A stretch of 64,000 nucleotides of DNA, taken from contig NC_020453.1 of NCBI RefSeq assembly GCF_000344805.1, forward strand, positions 7,916,001 through 7,980,000, in the 5' to 3' direction. The notes beneath the pieces are model-generated. The model was not told where the DNA came from and made no database searches. It saw only the letters and a program-made list of their open reading frames with translations. Below, piece after piece: positions 1-8,751 of the stretch (the stretch's first letter is position 1; each line of letters opens with the position of its first letter). The position numbers and the translations under genes were made by a program. This stretch comes from Bradyrhizobium oligotrophicum S58 (GTDB lineage: Bacteria; Pseudomonadota; Alphaproteobacteria; Rhizobiales; Xanthobacteraceae).

Positions 1-1831
1 CGGTCTCGGCGAAATCCCCGAGCAGCGGTGCGAGGTCGACGACGTCGCTGCCGAGATCGGCGAGCGCGGGTGCATCATCCGGCCGCGGCTCCTTCTGCAG
101 GGAGTAGAGCTGCACGCCGGGCGTGACCAGCCGCGGCAGCACGTCCCTGGCCGCCAGCGAGCGCTGGCGGTCGCCCTTGTGCCTGGGATTGCCGGCCCAG
201 ACCATGCCGACCTTGAGCTGCGGCGCGTGTCCGAGCACGTTGCGCCAGGCCGCAACCTTGATGGGATCTGCGGCGAGATAGGGCACGTCCGCCGGGATGG
301 TCTCCAATGTCGTGCCGAAGATGCGCGGCAGATCCATCAGCGGCAGCTGCAGGTCAAATGGCGGCAGCGGTTCGCCGCGCGCGACAACCCTGACGCCGGC
401 GAGACTGCGCAGCAGCGGCGCGATCGCCGGCTGCACCTGCAGCACGATGTTGCCGCCCATCGTCTTGACGCGATCCACATAGCGCACGAATTGCAGCGCA
501 TCGCCGATGCCGTATTCAGCGAACAGCAGCAGCGTGCGCCCGCCGAGCGGCTCGCCCTGCCATTCCGGCATATCGAAGCGTGGCATGCCCGCGGAGAGAT
601 CAGGACAGTCGCGGCCCCAGCGATGCTCGGCAAAGCCGTTGACGAGGTCCCCGCACATCAACAGAAAATGCGAATGATTGTAGCGCGCCAGCGCATTGTC
701 CGGCGCGAGCGCGACCGCTGTGTGCGAAGCCGCCAGCGCCGCGTCGATGTCGCCGGCATTGCGTAGCGCCACCGCGAGATTGGCGTGACCCTTGGCATAG
801 ACGGGATCGGCGGCGATCGCGCGGCGATGCGCCGCGACGGCCTCATCGATCTCGCCGCGCATCTCATGGATGATTCCGAGATTGGTATGCGCCGGGGCGT
901 GATCGGGCTGCAAGGCCAGCGCGTGCTCGCAGGCCGCGATCGCGGCGTCGAGATGGCCCGTCCCGCACAGGCAGGCGGCGAGATTGCTGAGCACGACGAC
1001 ATCGGTGGGGGCGAGCATCGCGGCGCGGCGGTAGGCCTCGACGGCCTCGGCCGGGCGGCCGGCCTCGTGCAGCGCGTGGCCCAGCAGCCGCGCGGCATTG
1101 GCGTCGCCGGGCGTGAGCTCGCCGGCGCGGCGGTAGTGGATCGCCGCATCGGCGTAGGCGCGCTGCTTGTAGAGCACATCGCCGAGCGCGAGATGGAGGC
1201 CGGCATCGGCCGGCTGCGCGGCCAGCGCGTGCAGATAAGCCGGGACAGCCTCGTCGTATCTGGCCTGATCGGCGAGCACATGCGCCAGCGCCCGCCACGC
1301 ACCGGCATAGGATGGATCGCGCGCGAGCAGCTCGCGATAGGCCGCTTCCGCCTCGGCAGGCCGACCCTGCCGGTTCAAGGCGAGCGCAAGATTCCAGCGC
1401 GTGCGCAACAAGGCCGGATCGAGCGCCAGCGCGTGGCGATAGGCGGCTTCAGCCTCGGTGAAGCGCGCAAGCTCCAGCAGCGCGCTGCCGAGCTTGCTGT
1501 GAACGGCGGCATCGTGCGGCCGCAACGCCGCGGCGCGCGCAAAGCCGTCGGCAGCGCCTTCGCGCTCACCCTTCACGGCGAGCGCGTCGCCGAGCGTCAC
1601 ATAGGCCGGCGCATGGTTGGGATCGCGTGCGAACACGCGTGCCAGCAGCTCGGCACCGTCGGCCATACGGCCGTCGGCAAAGGCAAGAATCGCGGAGAGA
1701 TGCAGCGCCGGAAGATGAGCCGGTGCGGCGTCGAGAATATCGCCGCAGAGAACCCTGGCCGGACCGGCCCGCCCGGCATTGTAGTGATCAGCCGCCTCGA
1801 TCAGCAGCCGCTCGACAGAAACAGCCCCCAT
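1..1831 (-). CDS. TPR-repeat protein with C-terminal glycosyltransferase-like domain (3' end outside window)
   Basis: This minus-strand frame is open from an ATG at 1831 to the window edge (610 codons, no stop), so the C-terminus is missing. About the first 360 residues are a run of roughly ten tetratricopeptide units with the usual A-x-x-x-L-G and A-hydrophobic-x-P spacing (for example LGDVLYKQRAYADAAIHYRR). After that comes a Rossmann-like region with LLLFAEYGIGDALQFVRY and VGMVWAGNPRHKGDRQRS, typical of TPR proteins with a heptosyltransferase/GT9-like or O-GlcNAc-transferase-like end. By family it should glycosylate or organise a protein or envelope substrate, which cannot be identified here. 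No signal peptide is seen. It is divergent from the autotransporter gene at 2212. A weak GGGGA precedes the ATG. Confidence 0.8.
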   Translation of the reverse strand, partial: MGAVSVERLLIEAADHYNAGRAGPARVLCGDILDAAPAHLPALHLSAILAFADGRMADGAELLARVFARDPNHAPAYVTLGDALAVKGEREGAADGFARAAALRPHDAAVHSKLGSALLELARFTEAEAAYRHALALDPALLRTRWNLALALNRQGRPAEAEAAYRELLARDPSYAGAWRALAHVLADQARYDEAVPAYLHALAAQPADAGLHLALGDVLYKQRAYADAAIHYRRAGELTPGDANAARLLGHALHEAGRPAEAVEAYRRAAMLAPTDVVVLSNLAACLCGTGHLDAAIAACEHALALQPDHAPAHTNLGIIHEMRGEIDEAVAAHRRAIAADPVYAKGHANLAVALRNAGDIDAALAASHTAVALAPDNALARYNHSHFLLMCGDLVNGFAEHRWGRDCPDLSAGMPRFDMPEWQGEPLGGRTLLLFAEYGIGDALQFVRYVDRVKTMGGNIVLQVQPAIAPLLRSLAGVRVVARGEPLPPFDLQLPLMDLPRIFGTTLETIPADVPYLAADPIKVAAWRNVLGHAPQLKVGMVWAGNPRHKGDRQRSLAARDVLPRLVTPGVQLYSLQKEPRPDDAPALADLGSDVVDLAPLLGDFAET

Positions 1832-2211
1832 GATGTCCCCACGTCTCGCACCCAGATGCCAAGTTGAACGTGTGGCGCGCGCATTTCAGGCGTGGGCACG
1901 ATGCGCGAGCGAGCGAAGATCTGCACTGGAGGCGAGCACAACCCTGATCATCAGCCCCGCTCCATCTGCATCGGATCGTTAGCAAGACTCGCGCTGCACG
2001 GAGCAGAGGCCATCGCAATGCCCCTGGAATTGTGTGTCTTTGCGACGACAGACACCGACGAAAGGACGTCGCTAACAAACCGTTAAGAATCTGAAACAAA
2101 CCGCCAATAGTGACGGCGGCGGGACAAAACGCCGCAGATGCGGCGGCGGGGGTCCCGCCGGATTCCAAGGCGTCTCCGGCATCGATCTTCTTTGTCTGGG
2201 GACCATACGGA
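1832..2211. other. Divergent intergenic region between TPR-glycosyltransferase and autotransporter genes
   Basis: This 380-base gap holds the start regions of two divergent genes. The stretch 2100-2160 is a dense cluster of GC-rich complementary runs (CCGCC, GGCGGCGGG, GCCGC, CCCGCC) that could fold in the autotransporter leader RNA. A GTG at 2110 opens the autotransporter frame early, but the signal peptide begins at 2212, so this part is treated as leader. I could not fix a convincing -35/-10 pair. Confidence 0.4.
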
Positions 2212-5200
2212 ATGTCGTCGTCTGCGTATCTGAAGTTCTGGAAATATGCCGCGCTGGGCTCGGCGCTGCTGCCGATCGCCGCCAAGGCCGGCGACATCCC
2301 CACCACCCCGCCGGTGAACTTCACCAATTCGAGCACCGCGACGGTCGGCTCGACCATGGTCAACGTGGTCGATTCCTACACGAACCTGATGCTGAACGAT
2401 CCGACGCTGACCAACGGCACAGGCGTCATGGAGCAGAACCTCGCGACCGTGATCCGCATGACCAATGCGCGCACCGCGGCGCAGACGCTGGAGGCGATCC
2501 ATGACGACCGCACCAGCCAGCAATACAGCGTGCTGAACGGGCTCGGCGTGCTCACCGGCTATTTCATGACCGGCACCGGCGCCTCGGCCAGCGGCACCAC
2601 GCCGAACAGCCTGACGCCGACCACCTATGCGCCGTATACGCTGCAGAACTTCCAGTCCAACATCAACTATCTGAACAGCGCGAGCTGGGGCGCGACCAGC
2701 TTCGGCAACGGCACCGCGACGCCGCTCGCCTCCGCCGTGAACTTCGTCAACAACGTCGTGCGCGCCAACTCGTCGACCGAGCCGTCAAAGCGCACCTTCG
2801 AGCGCTACATGGGCTCGACCGCGCCGGTGACCAACCCCGCCGCGTTCGGCGCCTCGGTGAACCAGACCACGGTGAGCCCGCTCGCGGCGGCGTTCGGCAA
2901 CTACAACGCCACCACCAAGAGCGGACTGACCACGGCCGACACCGCCAACATCGTCGTCCCCACTTATTACGGCAACCTCACGATCCCCGCGGTCTATGGC
3001 AACGCCACCAACTGGGTGCGCGGCTTCACCGTGACCCAGGCGATGATCGACGCGCAGAATACCGCGAACGGCACCAGCCTGGGCTATCTGACGGTGCCCA
3101 ATGTCGGCACCATCACAAATGGCGTGCTGCAGCCGACACAGTTCAATGTCGGCGACTACGTCCCCGGCATCGGTGCCGCCGCCCGGCCCTACCGGCTGTC
3201 GACCGACGTCAACGTGCCGACGCCGCTGCTGCAGATCATCAACAGCACCAACCCCTATGCCGATGGCGGCTTCATCAGCGGGCACACCAATTCCGGCTAC
3301 ACCCAGGCGCTCGGGCTCGCCTTCCTGGTGCCGCAGGAATATCAGAGCCTCTTGGCGCGCGCGGCCGATCTCGGCAACAACCGCATCCTCGCCGGGATGC
3401 ATTCGCCGCTCGACGTCATCGGCGGCCGCGTGTTCGCGACCGCGATCGCGGCGACCAACATCTACAACGCGCTGTATGATTCCAACGGCGACCGGATCGA
3501 CTGGACCAATCCCGCCAACACCTCTGCCTACGCGGTCTACCAGGCCTATACCCAGACGCAGTCCTATCTGTCGCAGTCCTGCGGCACCGTCAGCGTGCAG
3601 GCCTGCATCCTGCAGGCGCAGGGCGGCGCGGCCGCGATCACCGCGGCCTCGAAGGACATCAATCTCTCGAGCACCGATCCGTCGAGCTACACCTATCGGA
3701 TGACCTATGGCCTGCAACTCGCCGGCGTCAGCACCACCCTGCCGGAGAACGTGCCGGTGCAGGCGCAGGTGCTGCTGCTGACGCGCTTTCCCTATCTGAG
3801 CGATGCGCAGCGCACCGAGATCCTGAAAACGACGGCGCTGGCGTCCGGCTATGCGCTGCTCGACGGCAACACCTGGGACGGCTGGGGCCGCATCAACCTC
3901 TACAAGGCGACCTATGGTTATGGCGCGTTCAACAGCCCCGTCGCGGTCAACATGGATGCGGCGCAGGGCGGCTACAATGCGTTCGACATCTGGAGCAACG
4001 ACATCTCCGGCACGGGGTCGCTGACCAAGAGCGGATCGGGCACGCTGGTGCTCGCCGGCAACAACAGCTACAGCGGCGGCACCACGATCAACGGCGGCGC
4101 GCTGGTGGTCGCGGCCGGCGCCGCGGTCACGAGCCCGATCAGCGTCGGCGCGGGTGCCACCCTGAGCGGCCTCGGCACGCTCGGCGGCGTCACGGTGGCC
4201 GGCACGCTCGCGCCGGGCTATCAGGCGGTGACCGGCCTCACCGGCCAGGCCGGCCAGCTCACGGTGCTCGGCAGCCTCGCCTTCACCACCGGCGCGACCT
4301 ACGCGCTGCAGTTCACGCCCGGCAGCTTCAGCTCCACCGGCGTGTCCGGCACGGCGACGCTGAACGGACAGGTCACGGCGAGCTTCGCCAGCGGCGTCTA
4401 CGCGACAGGAACGAAGGTCGCGATCGTCTCGACTGGATCGGGCATCAACGGCAAGTTCTCCGGCTTCAGCTACACGATGGCGGGCACCACCAACGTCACG
4501 CCGACGCTGAGCTATGACGGCCAGAACGCCTATGTCGCCCTCAACCAGGCGGCACTGCCATCGCTGCCGGCGACCGGCGTGAGCAGCAACGGCCGGCAGG
4601 TCTATGCCGCGCTCAGCAATGCGGTCAACAAGGGCGGCACACTGCCCGTCTCACTGCAGTCGATCTACTTCCAGAGCGCGGCAGGGCTCGGCGCGACGTT
4701 CAACCAGCTCGCCAGCCAAGGCGCGCCGGCGGCGACCGCGAGCCTCAGCCAGAGCATGACCGGCTTCCTCACCACCGCGCTCGACTTCGGCGGCAATGGC
4801 CGTACGAACGGCTTCGGAGCGGGCAACGACGGCTCGCCGATGATGTCCTATGCCGCGGCCGATGCCGGCGCGGCGGCCAAGGCGTCGCGGATGTTCGCCA
4901 AGGCGATGCCGGTCGAGCCGAGCTGGGCGGTGTGGGGCGCGGCGTTCGGCGGCGGCGGCCGGATCGGCGGCGATGCCGTGGCGGGCAGCCAGGATGTGTC
5001 GTCCACGATCTACGGCCTCGCCACCGGCGCCGACTATCGGCTCGCACCGGACATGACGGTCGGCTTCGCGCTGTCCGGCGGCCAGACCAGCTTCAACGTC
5101 GCACAGGGCGGCGGCTATGGCAGCTCGGATTTCATCCAGGCCGCGGCCTATGCGACCAAGCGCTTCGGCCAAGCGTACGTGTCCGGCAGTCTTGCTGCCG

Positions 5201-5751
5201 GCGCGCATTGGATGTCGACGACCCGCAGCCTCGCCACCGGCGCGGTCGAGACGCTGCGCGCGAGCTACACGGCGCCGACCCTCGCGGCACGCGCCGAGAC
5301 CGGCTATCGCTTCGATCTCGGTTTCGGTGGCCTGACGCCCTATGCCGCCGTGCAGCTGCAGCAGGTGTGGAGCCCGTCCTACACCGAGACCAGCTCGCTC
5401 GGCGCCGGCGGCTCGGCGCTCACCTTCGCCGCGCGGGATTCGACCTTGCCGCGCACCGAGCTCGGCCTCTGGGCCGACCGCCGTGTCTCCGAGACGTTCC
5501 TGATGCGCGGCCGCGCCGCCTGGGCGCACGACACCAACCGCGACGCCTCGGTGACCGCGACCTTCCAGACCCTGCCCGGCGCGAGCTTCGTCACGACGGG
5601 CGCACGGATCGCGGCGAACTCAGCGCTGTTGTCCGGCGTCGCCGAGGTCGCATTGACCTCGCATCTCACGCTGTCCGGCCAGATCGACGGCCAGTTCGCG
5701 CCGTCGGCCACGTCATGGGCCGGGACCGGGCGCATCAAATATCAATGGTGA
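2212..5751 (+). CDS. Autotransporter with class A acid phosphatase (PAP2) passenger
   Basis: This is a secreted protein of 1179 residues. The N-terminus (MSSSAYLKFWKYAALGSALL...AKAGD) reads as a signal peptide. The passenger carries the acid phosphatase motifs: an RP pair, SGHTNSGY near residue 356, and R-x5-H-x3-D (RILAGMHSPLD) near 390-400. These are the phosphate-binding and catalytic His positions of bacterial class A acid phosphatases. Around residue 610 there is one autotransporter-associated beta-strand repeat (SGTLVLAGNNSYSGGTTING). The last 280 residues form a beta-barrel domain ending in Tyr-Gln-Trp, as expected for the terminal barrel strand. The likely role is a phosphomonoesterase on, or released from, the cell surface. 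The ATG at 2212 was preferred over the GTG at 2110 because of the signal peptide and the GGGGA 9 bases upstream. A strong terminator follows. Confidence 0.88.
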   Translation: MSSSAYLKFWKYAALGSALLPIAAKAGDIPTTPPVNFTNSSTATVGSTMVNVVDSYTNLMLNDPTLTNGTGVMEQNLATVIRMTNARTAAQTLEAIHDDRTSQQYSVLNGLGVLTGYFMTGTGASASGTTPNSLTPTTYAPYTLQNFQSNINYLNSASWGATSFGNGTATPLASAVNFVNNVVRANSSTEPSKRTFERYMGSTAPVTNPAAFGASVNQTTVSPLAAAFGNYNATTKSGLTTADTANIVVPTYYGNLTIPAVYGNATNWVRGFTVTQAMIDAQNTANGTSLGYLTVPNVGTITNGVLQPTQFNVGDYVPGIGAAARPYRLSTDVNVPTPLLQIINSTNPYADGGFISGHTNSGYTQALGLAFLVPQEYQSLLARAADLGNNRILAGMHSPLDVIGGRVFATAIAATNIYNALYDSNGDRIDWTNPANTSAYAVYQAYTQTQSYLSQSCGTVSVQACILQAQGGAAAITAASKDINLSSTDPSSYTYRMTYGLQLAGVSTTLPENVPVQAQVLLLTRFPYLSDAQRTEILKTTALASGYALLDGNTWDGWGRINLYKATYGYGAFNSPVAVNMDAAQGGYNAFDIWSNDISGTGSLTKSGSGTLVLAGNNSYSGGTTINGGALVVAAGAAVTSPISVGAGATLSGLGTLGGVTVAGTLAPGYQAVTGLTGQAGQLTVLGSLAFTTGATYALQFTPGSFSSTGVSGTATLNGQVTASFASGVYATGTKVAIVSTGSGINGKFSGFSYTMAGTTNVTPTLSYDGQNAYVALNQAALPSLPATGVSSNGRQVYAALSNAVNKGGTLPVSLQSIYFQSAAGLGATFNQLASQGAPAATASLSQSMTGFLTTALDFGGNGRTNGFGAGNDGSPMMSYAAADAGAAAKASRMFAKAMPVEPSWAVWGAAFGGGGRIGGDAVAGSQDVSSTIYGLATGADYRLAPDMTVGFALSGGQTSFNVAQGGGYGSSDFIQAAAYATKRFGQAYVSGSLAAGAHWMSTTRSLATGAVETLRASYTAPTLAARAETGYRFDLGFGGLTPYAAVQLQQVWSPSYTETSSLGAGGSALTFAARDSTLPRTELGLWADRRVSETFLMRGRAAWAHDTNRDASVTATFQTLPGASFVTTGARIAANSALLSGVAEVALTSHLTLSGQIDGQFAPSATSWAGTGRIKYQW

Positions 5752-5774
5752 GCCGACGGTGCGCCGTCTTATCG

Positions 5775-5803
5775 AGCCGCGTCCGAAAGGACGCGGCTTT
5801 CTC
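5775..5803 (+). terminator. Rho-independent terminator after the autotransporter gene
   Basis: A perfect 10-bp stem (AGCCGCGTCC / GGACGCGGCT) with a GAAA tetraloop is followed by TTTCTC, 23 bases after the stop codon. Confidence 0.9.
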
Positions 5804-5826
5804 ATTGCCTCGAGCAAGCCGTGTCG

Positions 5827-6519
5827 TCAGCCCGCCGCGGCCTGCAGCCGGGTCGCCGCCGTGCGGGCGCGGTCGACATCGGGCGTGCGATAGGCCGCTT
5901 CCGGAATGGTCCCGAGCCGCGAATCGTGAACGCGCGGGCCGAGGCCATAGAACTGCTGGAAGCTCATAATCAGCGGCCGCCATTTGTCGGGATCGATGCG
6001 GTCGCGGGCACCGTCCATCAGGATGGCCGGATCGACATGGACCCGCTGCACGCGGACCTCGAAGCACTGGATGTGCCCCTTCAGGATCGCATCGTCATCG
6101 GCGATGCCATGCACCGCCTCGACCCGCGCCTCGAGCTGGACCGGGCATTCCGCAACGCGCGGCGCCGCGACGGTCTCGGACGCGATCTCCGTCAGCCCCG
6201 CCTTCGCAAACTTGTCCGGCTGGTGGCGATAGCCCTTGCGCTGCTTCATCGGCGGCACCGGATCAGATCCCGTGGTCAGCGCCAGGCGATCGACCGCGGC
6301 GACGAGATCGACCGACGGCAGGTTCAGCACGCACTCCCCGGTACGCCGCATGTTCTGCGGCGTCTTCGATCCGGCGGCGAGGCCCAGCATGCAGCGCCAG
6401 CCGAGCCAGAACGCAGAGGACATCGGCGCGAGATTGCAGCTGCCGTCCTCGTTGACCGTGCTGATGAGGACCACGGGCGTTCCGAAGTAGAGGATGCCCG
6501 GCTCGATCGTCGTATGCAT
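5827..6519 (-). CDS. Flavin reductase family protein
   Basis: A protein of 230 residues of the FMN-binding split-barrel flavin reductase (DIM6/NTAB) family. Near the N-terminus it shows YFGTPVVLISTVNEDGSCNLAPMSSAFW, where the family binds FMN, then GLAAGSKTPQNMRRTGECVLNLPS. It may supply reduced flavin to a monooxygenase or act alone; no partner is adjacent. The ATG at 6519 has GGAGAG six bases upstream, so the longer open frame back to 6630 is not used. It is convergent with the autotransporter gene, with the terminator at 5775 between them. Confidence 0.85.
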   Translation of the reverse strand: MHTTIEPGILYFGTPVVLISTVNEDGSCNLAPMSSAFWLGWRCMLGLAAGSKTPQNMRRTGECVLNLPSVDLVAAVDRLALTTGSDPVPPMKQRKGYRHQPDKFAKAGLTEIASETVAAPRVAECPVQLEARVEAVHGIADDDAILKGHIQCFEVRVQRVHVDPAILMDGARDRIDPDKWRPLIMSFQQFYGLGPRVHDSRLGTIPEAAYRTPDVDRARTAATRLQAAAG

Positions 6520-6704
6520 GGGTAGCTCTCCAGGTGATGCATCTCGGCGGCGAGGTCGCGCGCCGCGCGGAGAGGGCTCAGGCCGCCCGTCTCGCCCTGA
6601 AGGTGCCTCGATCGTAACGAGGTGCTCCACCCGATTCCCGAACGGGCCGGATCAAGTACACAACGGCTTGAGCTGGAGATCTGCGCGCGCAAGGCTGCGG
6701 CAGA

Positions 6705-6781
<77 letters not shown>

Positions 6782-7173
6782 GGAGCCTGCACCGAAGTGC
6801 ACCTGCTTCGCCGCCTCCATAGCAGACCCGGACACCGACCGGAAGCCTCCCGTCGGTCCTTGGACGAGACAGCCCGCCGCGGCACGACGCCACCCGGTAT
6901 TGTGACGGGACGACGATGGGGAACGCCGCTGCATGATGCCGGTTGAGGCGGGGGCGTGCCGGCCCGATCACACCCCCGTTGGGAGCGGCGGATTGACTAT
7001 CCGGGAGGCAGCCAATGGTCTAAGAGAGCGGCGCCGATGCGGAACCGGCCTCGGGATCGCCGTATTGGTCGTGCCTGAGCGCAGCTCGTGGGCGCGGGAC
7101 AGCCGTCCTGCGACACCGGGCCGCCCAGCCGGGCACGCCCGCCCAATTTCAGCCGAGGGAAATAGAAACGTCG
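6782..7173. other. Intergenic region upstream of the spermidine-synthase-like gene
   Basis: 392 bases without a convincing gene. A TTGACT around 6992 could be a -35 element, but no good -10 was placed. The region otherwise holds the promoter of the tRNA (leftward) and that of the gene at 7174 (rightward). Confidence 0.35.
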
Positions 7174-8097
7174 ATGCTCATCCGGTCGGTCATTTCAGGC
7201 GCGCTCGCAAGCTTCCTCTCCATCGCCGCCGCAGGCGCGCAGGACACCCGCAATCTGCTGGAGTCCAAGGAGTCGCTCTACAACAACATCTATGTCTATG
7301 AGCAGGCGCCTTACCGCAGCATGACGTTCGGCCATAACCGGCGGATCTATACCGAGAGCGTCTACAACACCCGCGACGAGCTCGATCTGCCGGTCGACTA
7401 TACCCGCTTCATGACCGCGAGCGTGATGTACACCAAGGACATCCGCTCGATCCTGGAGATCGGCTTCGGCGGCGGCCGTACCGCCTGGTACCTGCATCGC
7501 TTCCTGCCCAAGGTGCAGGTGACGTCGGTCGAGCTCGATCCGACCGTGCTGGAGCTTGCCAAGAAATATTTCGGCATCAAGGAGGAGCCGAACTTCCACG
7601 TCGCCAACCGCGACGGAAGGCTGTTCGTGCAGGAATCCAAGGAGCGCTACGACATCATCCTGATCGATGCCTATCGCGGTCCGTTCGTGCCGTTCCATCT
7701 CTTGACCAAGGAATTCTACCAGCTGGTCAAGGACCACCTCGCCGAGGGCGGCGTGGTGGCGCAGAACGTCGAGCCCTCGACCATGCTGTTCGATGCCGCG
7801 GTCAAGACCATTCACAGCGTCTTCCCGCAGGTCGACTTCTACGAGGCCGGTGGCAACATCGTCATGGTCGCCTATCCCGGCGACGAGCGGAAGCCCGAGG
7901 ATCTCGCCGGCATCGCGCAAGAGCGCGACAAGGAATTCGGCTTCCGCTACAAGCTCGCCGACATGCTGGCGCAGCGCAAGCGCATCGACATCGACAATGG
8001 CCAGGTGATCGACGCCAAGGCCAAGGTGCTGACCGACGACTTCGCCCCTGTCGAGGCCCTGAAGACCATCGAGCGTCACAACAGGAAGCTGCCGTGA
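7174..8097 (+). CDS. Exported spermidine-synthase-like protein
   Basis: A protein of 307 residues. The first 22 residues (MLIRSVISGALASFLSIAAAGA) look like a cleavable signal peptide, unusual for a polyamine synthase. The body is an aminopropyltransferase/methyltransferase fold: EIGFGGGRTAWYLHRFLP (nucleotide-binding loop), VTSVELDPTVLELAKKYF (acidic residue for the adenosine ribose), NRDGRLF and ILIDAYRGPFVPFHLLTKEF. In many bacteria this domain is the C-terminal half of a single MFS/spermidine-synthase fusion. Here it is a separate gene whose stop overlaps the GTG start of the membrane half (GTGA at 8094-8097), so the two are translationally coupled. Substrate unknown; true spermidine synthesis in the periplasm would need an exported aminopropyl donor. 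Confidence 0.82.
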   Translation: MLIRSVISGALASFLSIAAAGAQDTRNLLESKESLYNNIYVYEQAPYRSMTFGHNRRIYTESVYNTRDELDLPVDYTRFMTASVMYTKDIRSILEIGFGGGRTAWYLHRFLPKVQVTSVELDPTVLELAKKYFGIKEEPNFHVANRDGRLFVQESKERYDIILIDAYRGPFVPFHLLTKEFYQLVKDHLAEGGVVAQNVEPSTMLFDAAVKTIHSVFPQVDFYEAGGNIVMVAYPGDERKPEDLAGIAQERDKEFGFRYKLADMLAQRKRIDIDNGQVIDAKAKVLTDDFAPVEALKTIERHNRKLP

Positions 8098-8711
8098 GCG
8101 CGCCGGTCTCCCGCGCAGGCCTGCTGGCGATCTATCTCTGCTCCTTCCTGGTCGGCTGCGTGCTGATGGGCTTCGAGATGCTCGGCAGCCGCTATCTCAA
8201 TCCCTATTTCGGCAGCGGCATCGGCGCCTGGGCGAGCCTGATCTCGACCGTGCTGTGCGCGCTCGCAATCGGCTATTTCGCCGGCAGCGCCATCGTCGAC
8301 CGCCAGCCGACGACGCGCACCATCGGCACCATGATCCTGATCGCGGCGGCCTACATGGCGCTGGTGCCGGCGACGGCCGATTCGGTCATGGCCGACATCC
8401 TCGACACCATCGGCGACGGTCCGACCGCCACGCTGATGGCGTCGACCGCGCTGCTGCTGGTGCCGCTGACCTTGCTGGGCACGTTCTCGCCGATCGCCGT
8501 CAGCCTGCTGACGCGCTCGGCCAACGAGGCCGGCCGCGTCGCCGGTCTCGTCTACGGCGTCTCGACCATCGGCAATGTCGTCGGCACGCTGGTCACGACG
8601 TTCGCGCTGATCCCGACCATCGGCTCGCGTGCGATCACCTATTACTTTGCCGTGGTCCTGGCTGGCTGCGCCGGCATCCTGTTCATCCCCTTCGACAAGA
8701 AGGCATCCTGA
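8094..8711 (+). CDS. Membrane half of a split MFS/spermidine synthase
   Basis: A protein of 205 residues made almost wholly of hydrophobic helices (about six). It shows GFEMLGSRYLNPYFGSGIGAWASLIS near the N-terminus and a small loop with FDKKAS at the end. The GFEMLGSR...YFG...WA signature is that of the membrane domain of fused MFS/spermidine synthases. It starts with GTG overlapping the stop of the soluble partner. By context it should anchor or transport for that partner. Its function is not established. Confidence 0.8.
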   Translation: MSAPVSRAGLLAIYLCSFLVGCVLMGFEMLGSRYLNPYFGSGIGAWASLISTVLCALAIGYFAGSAIVDRQPTTRTIGTMILIAAAYMALVPATADSVMADILDTIGDGPTATLMASTALLLVPLTLLGTFSPIAVSLLTRSANEAGRVAGLVYGVSTIGNVVGTLVTTFALIPTIGSRAITYYFAVVLAGCAGILFIPFDKKAS

Positions 8712-8751
8712 CGTTCGTTTTGAAGAGATTGCATCGTTGAAGAGATTGCGG

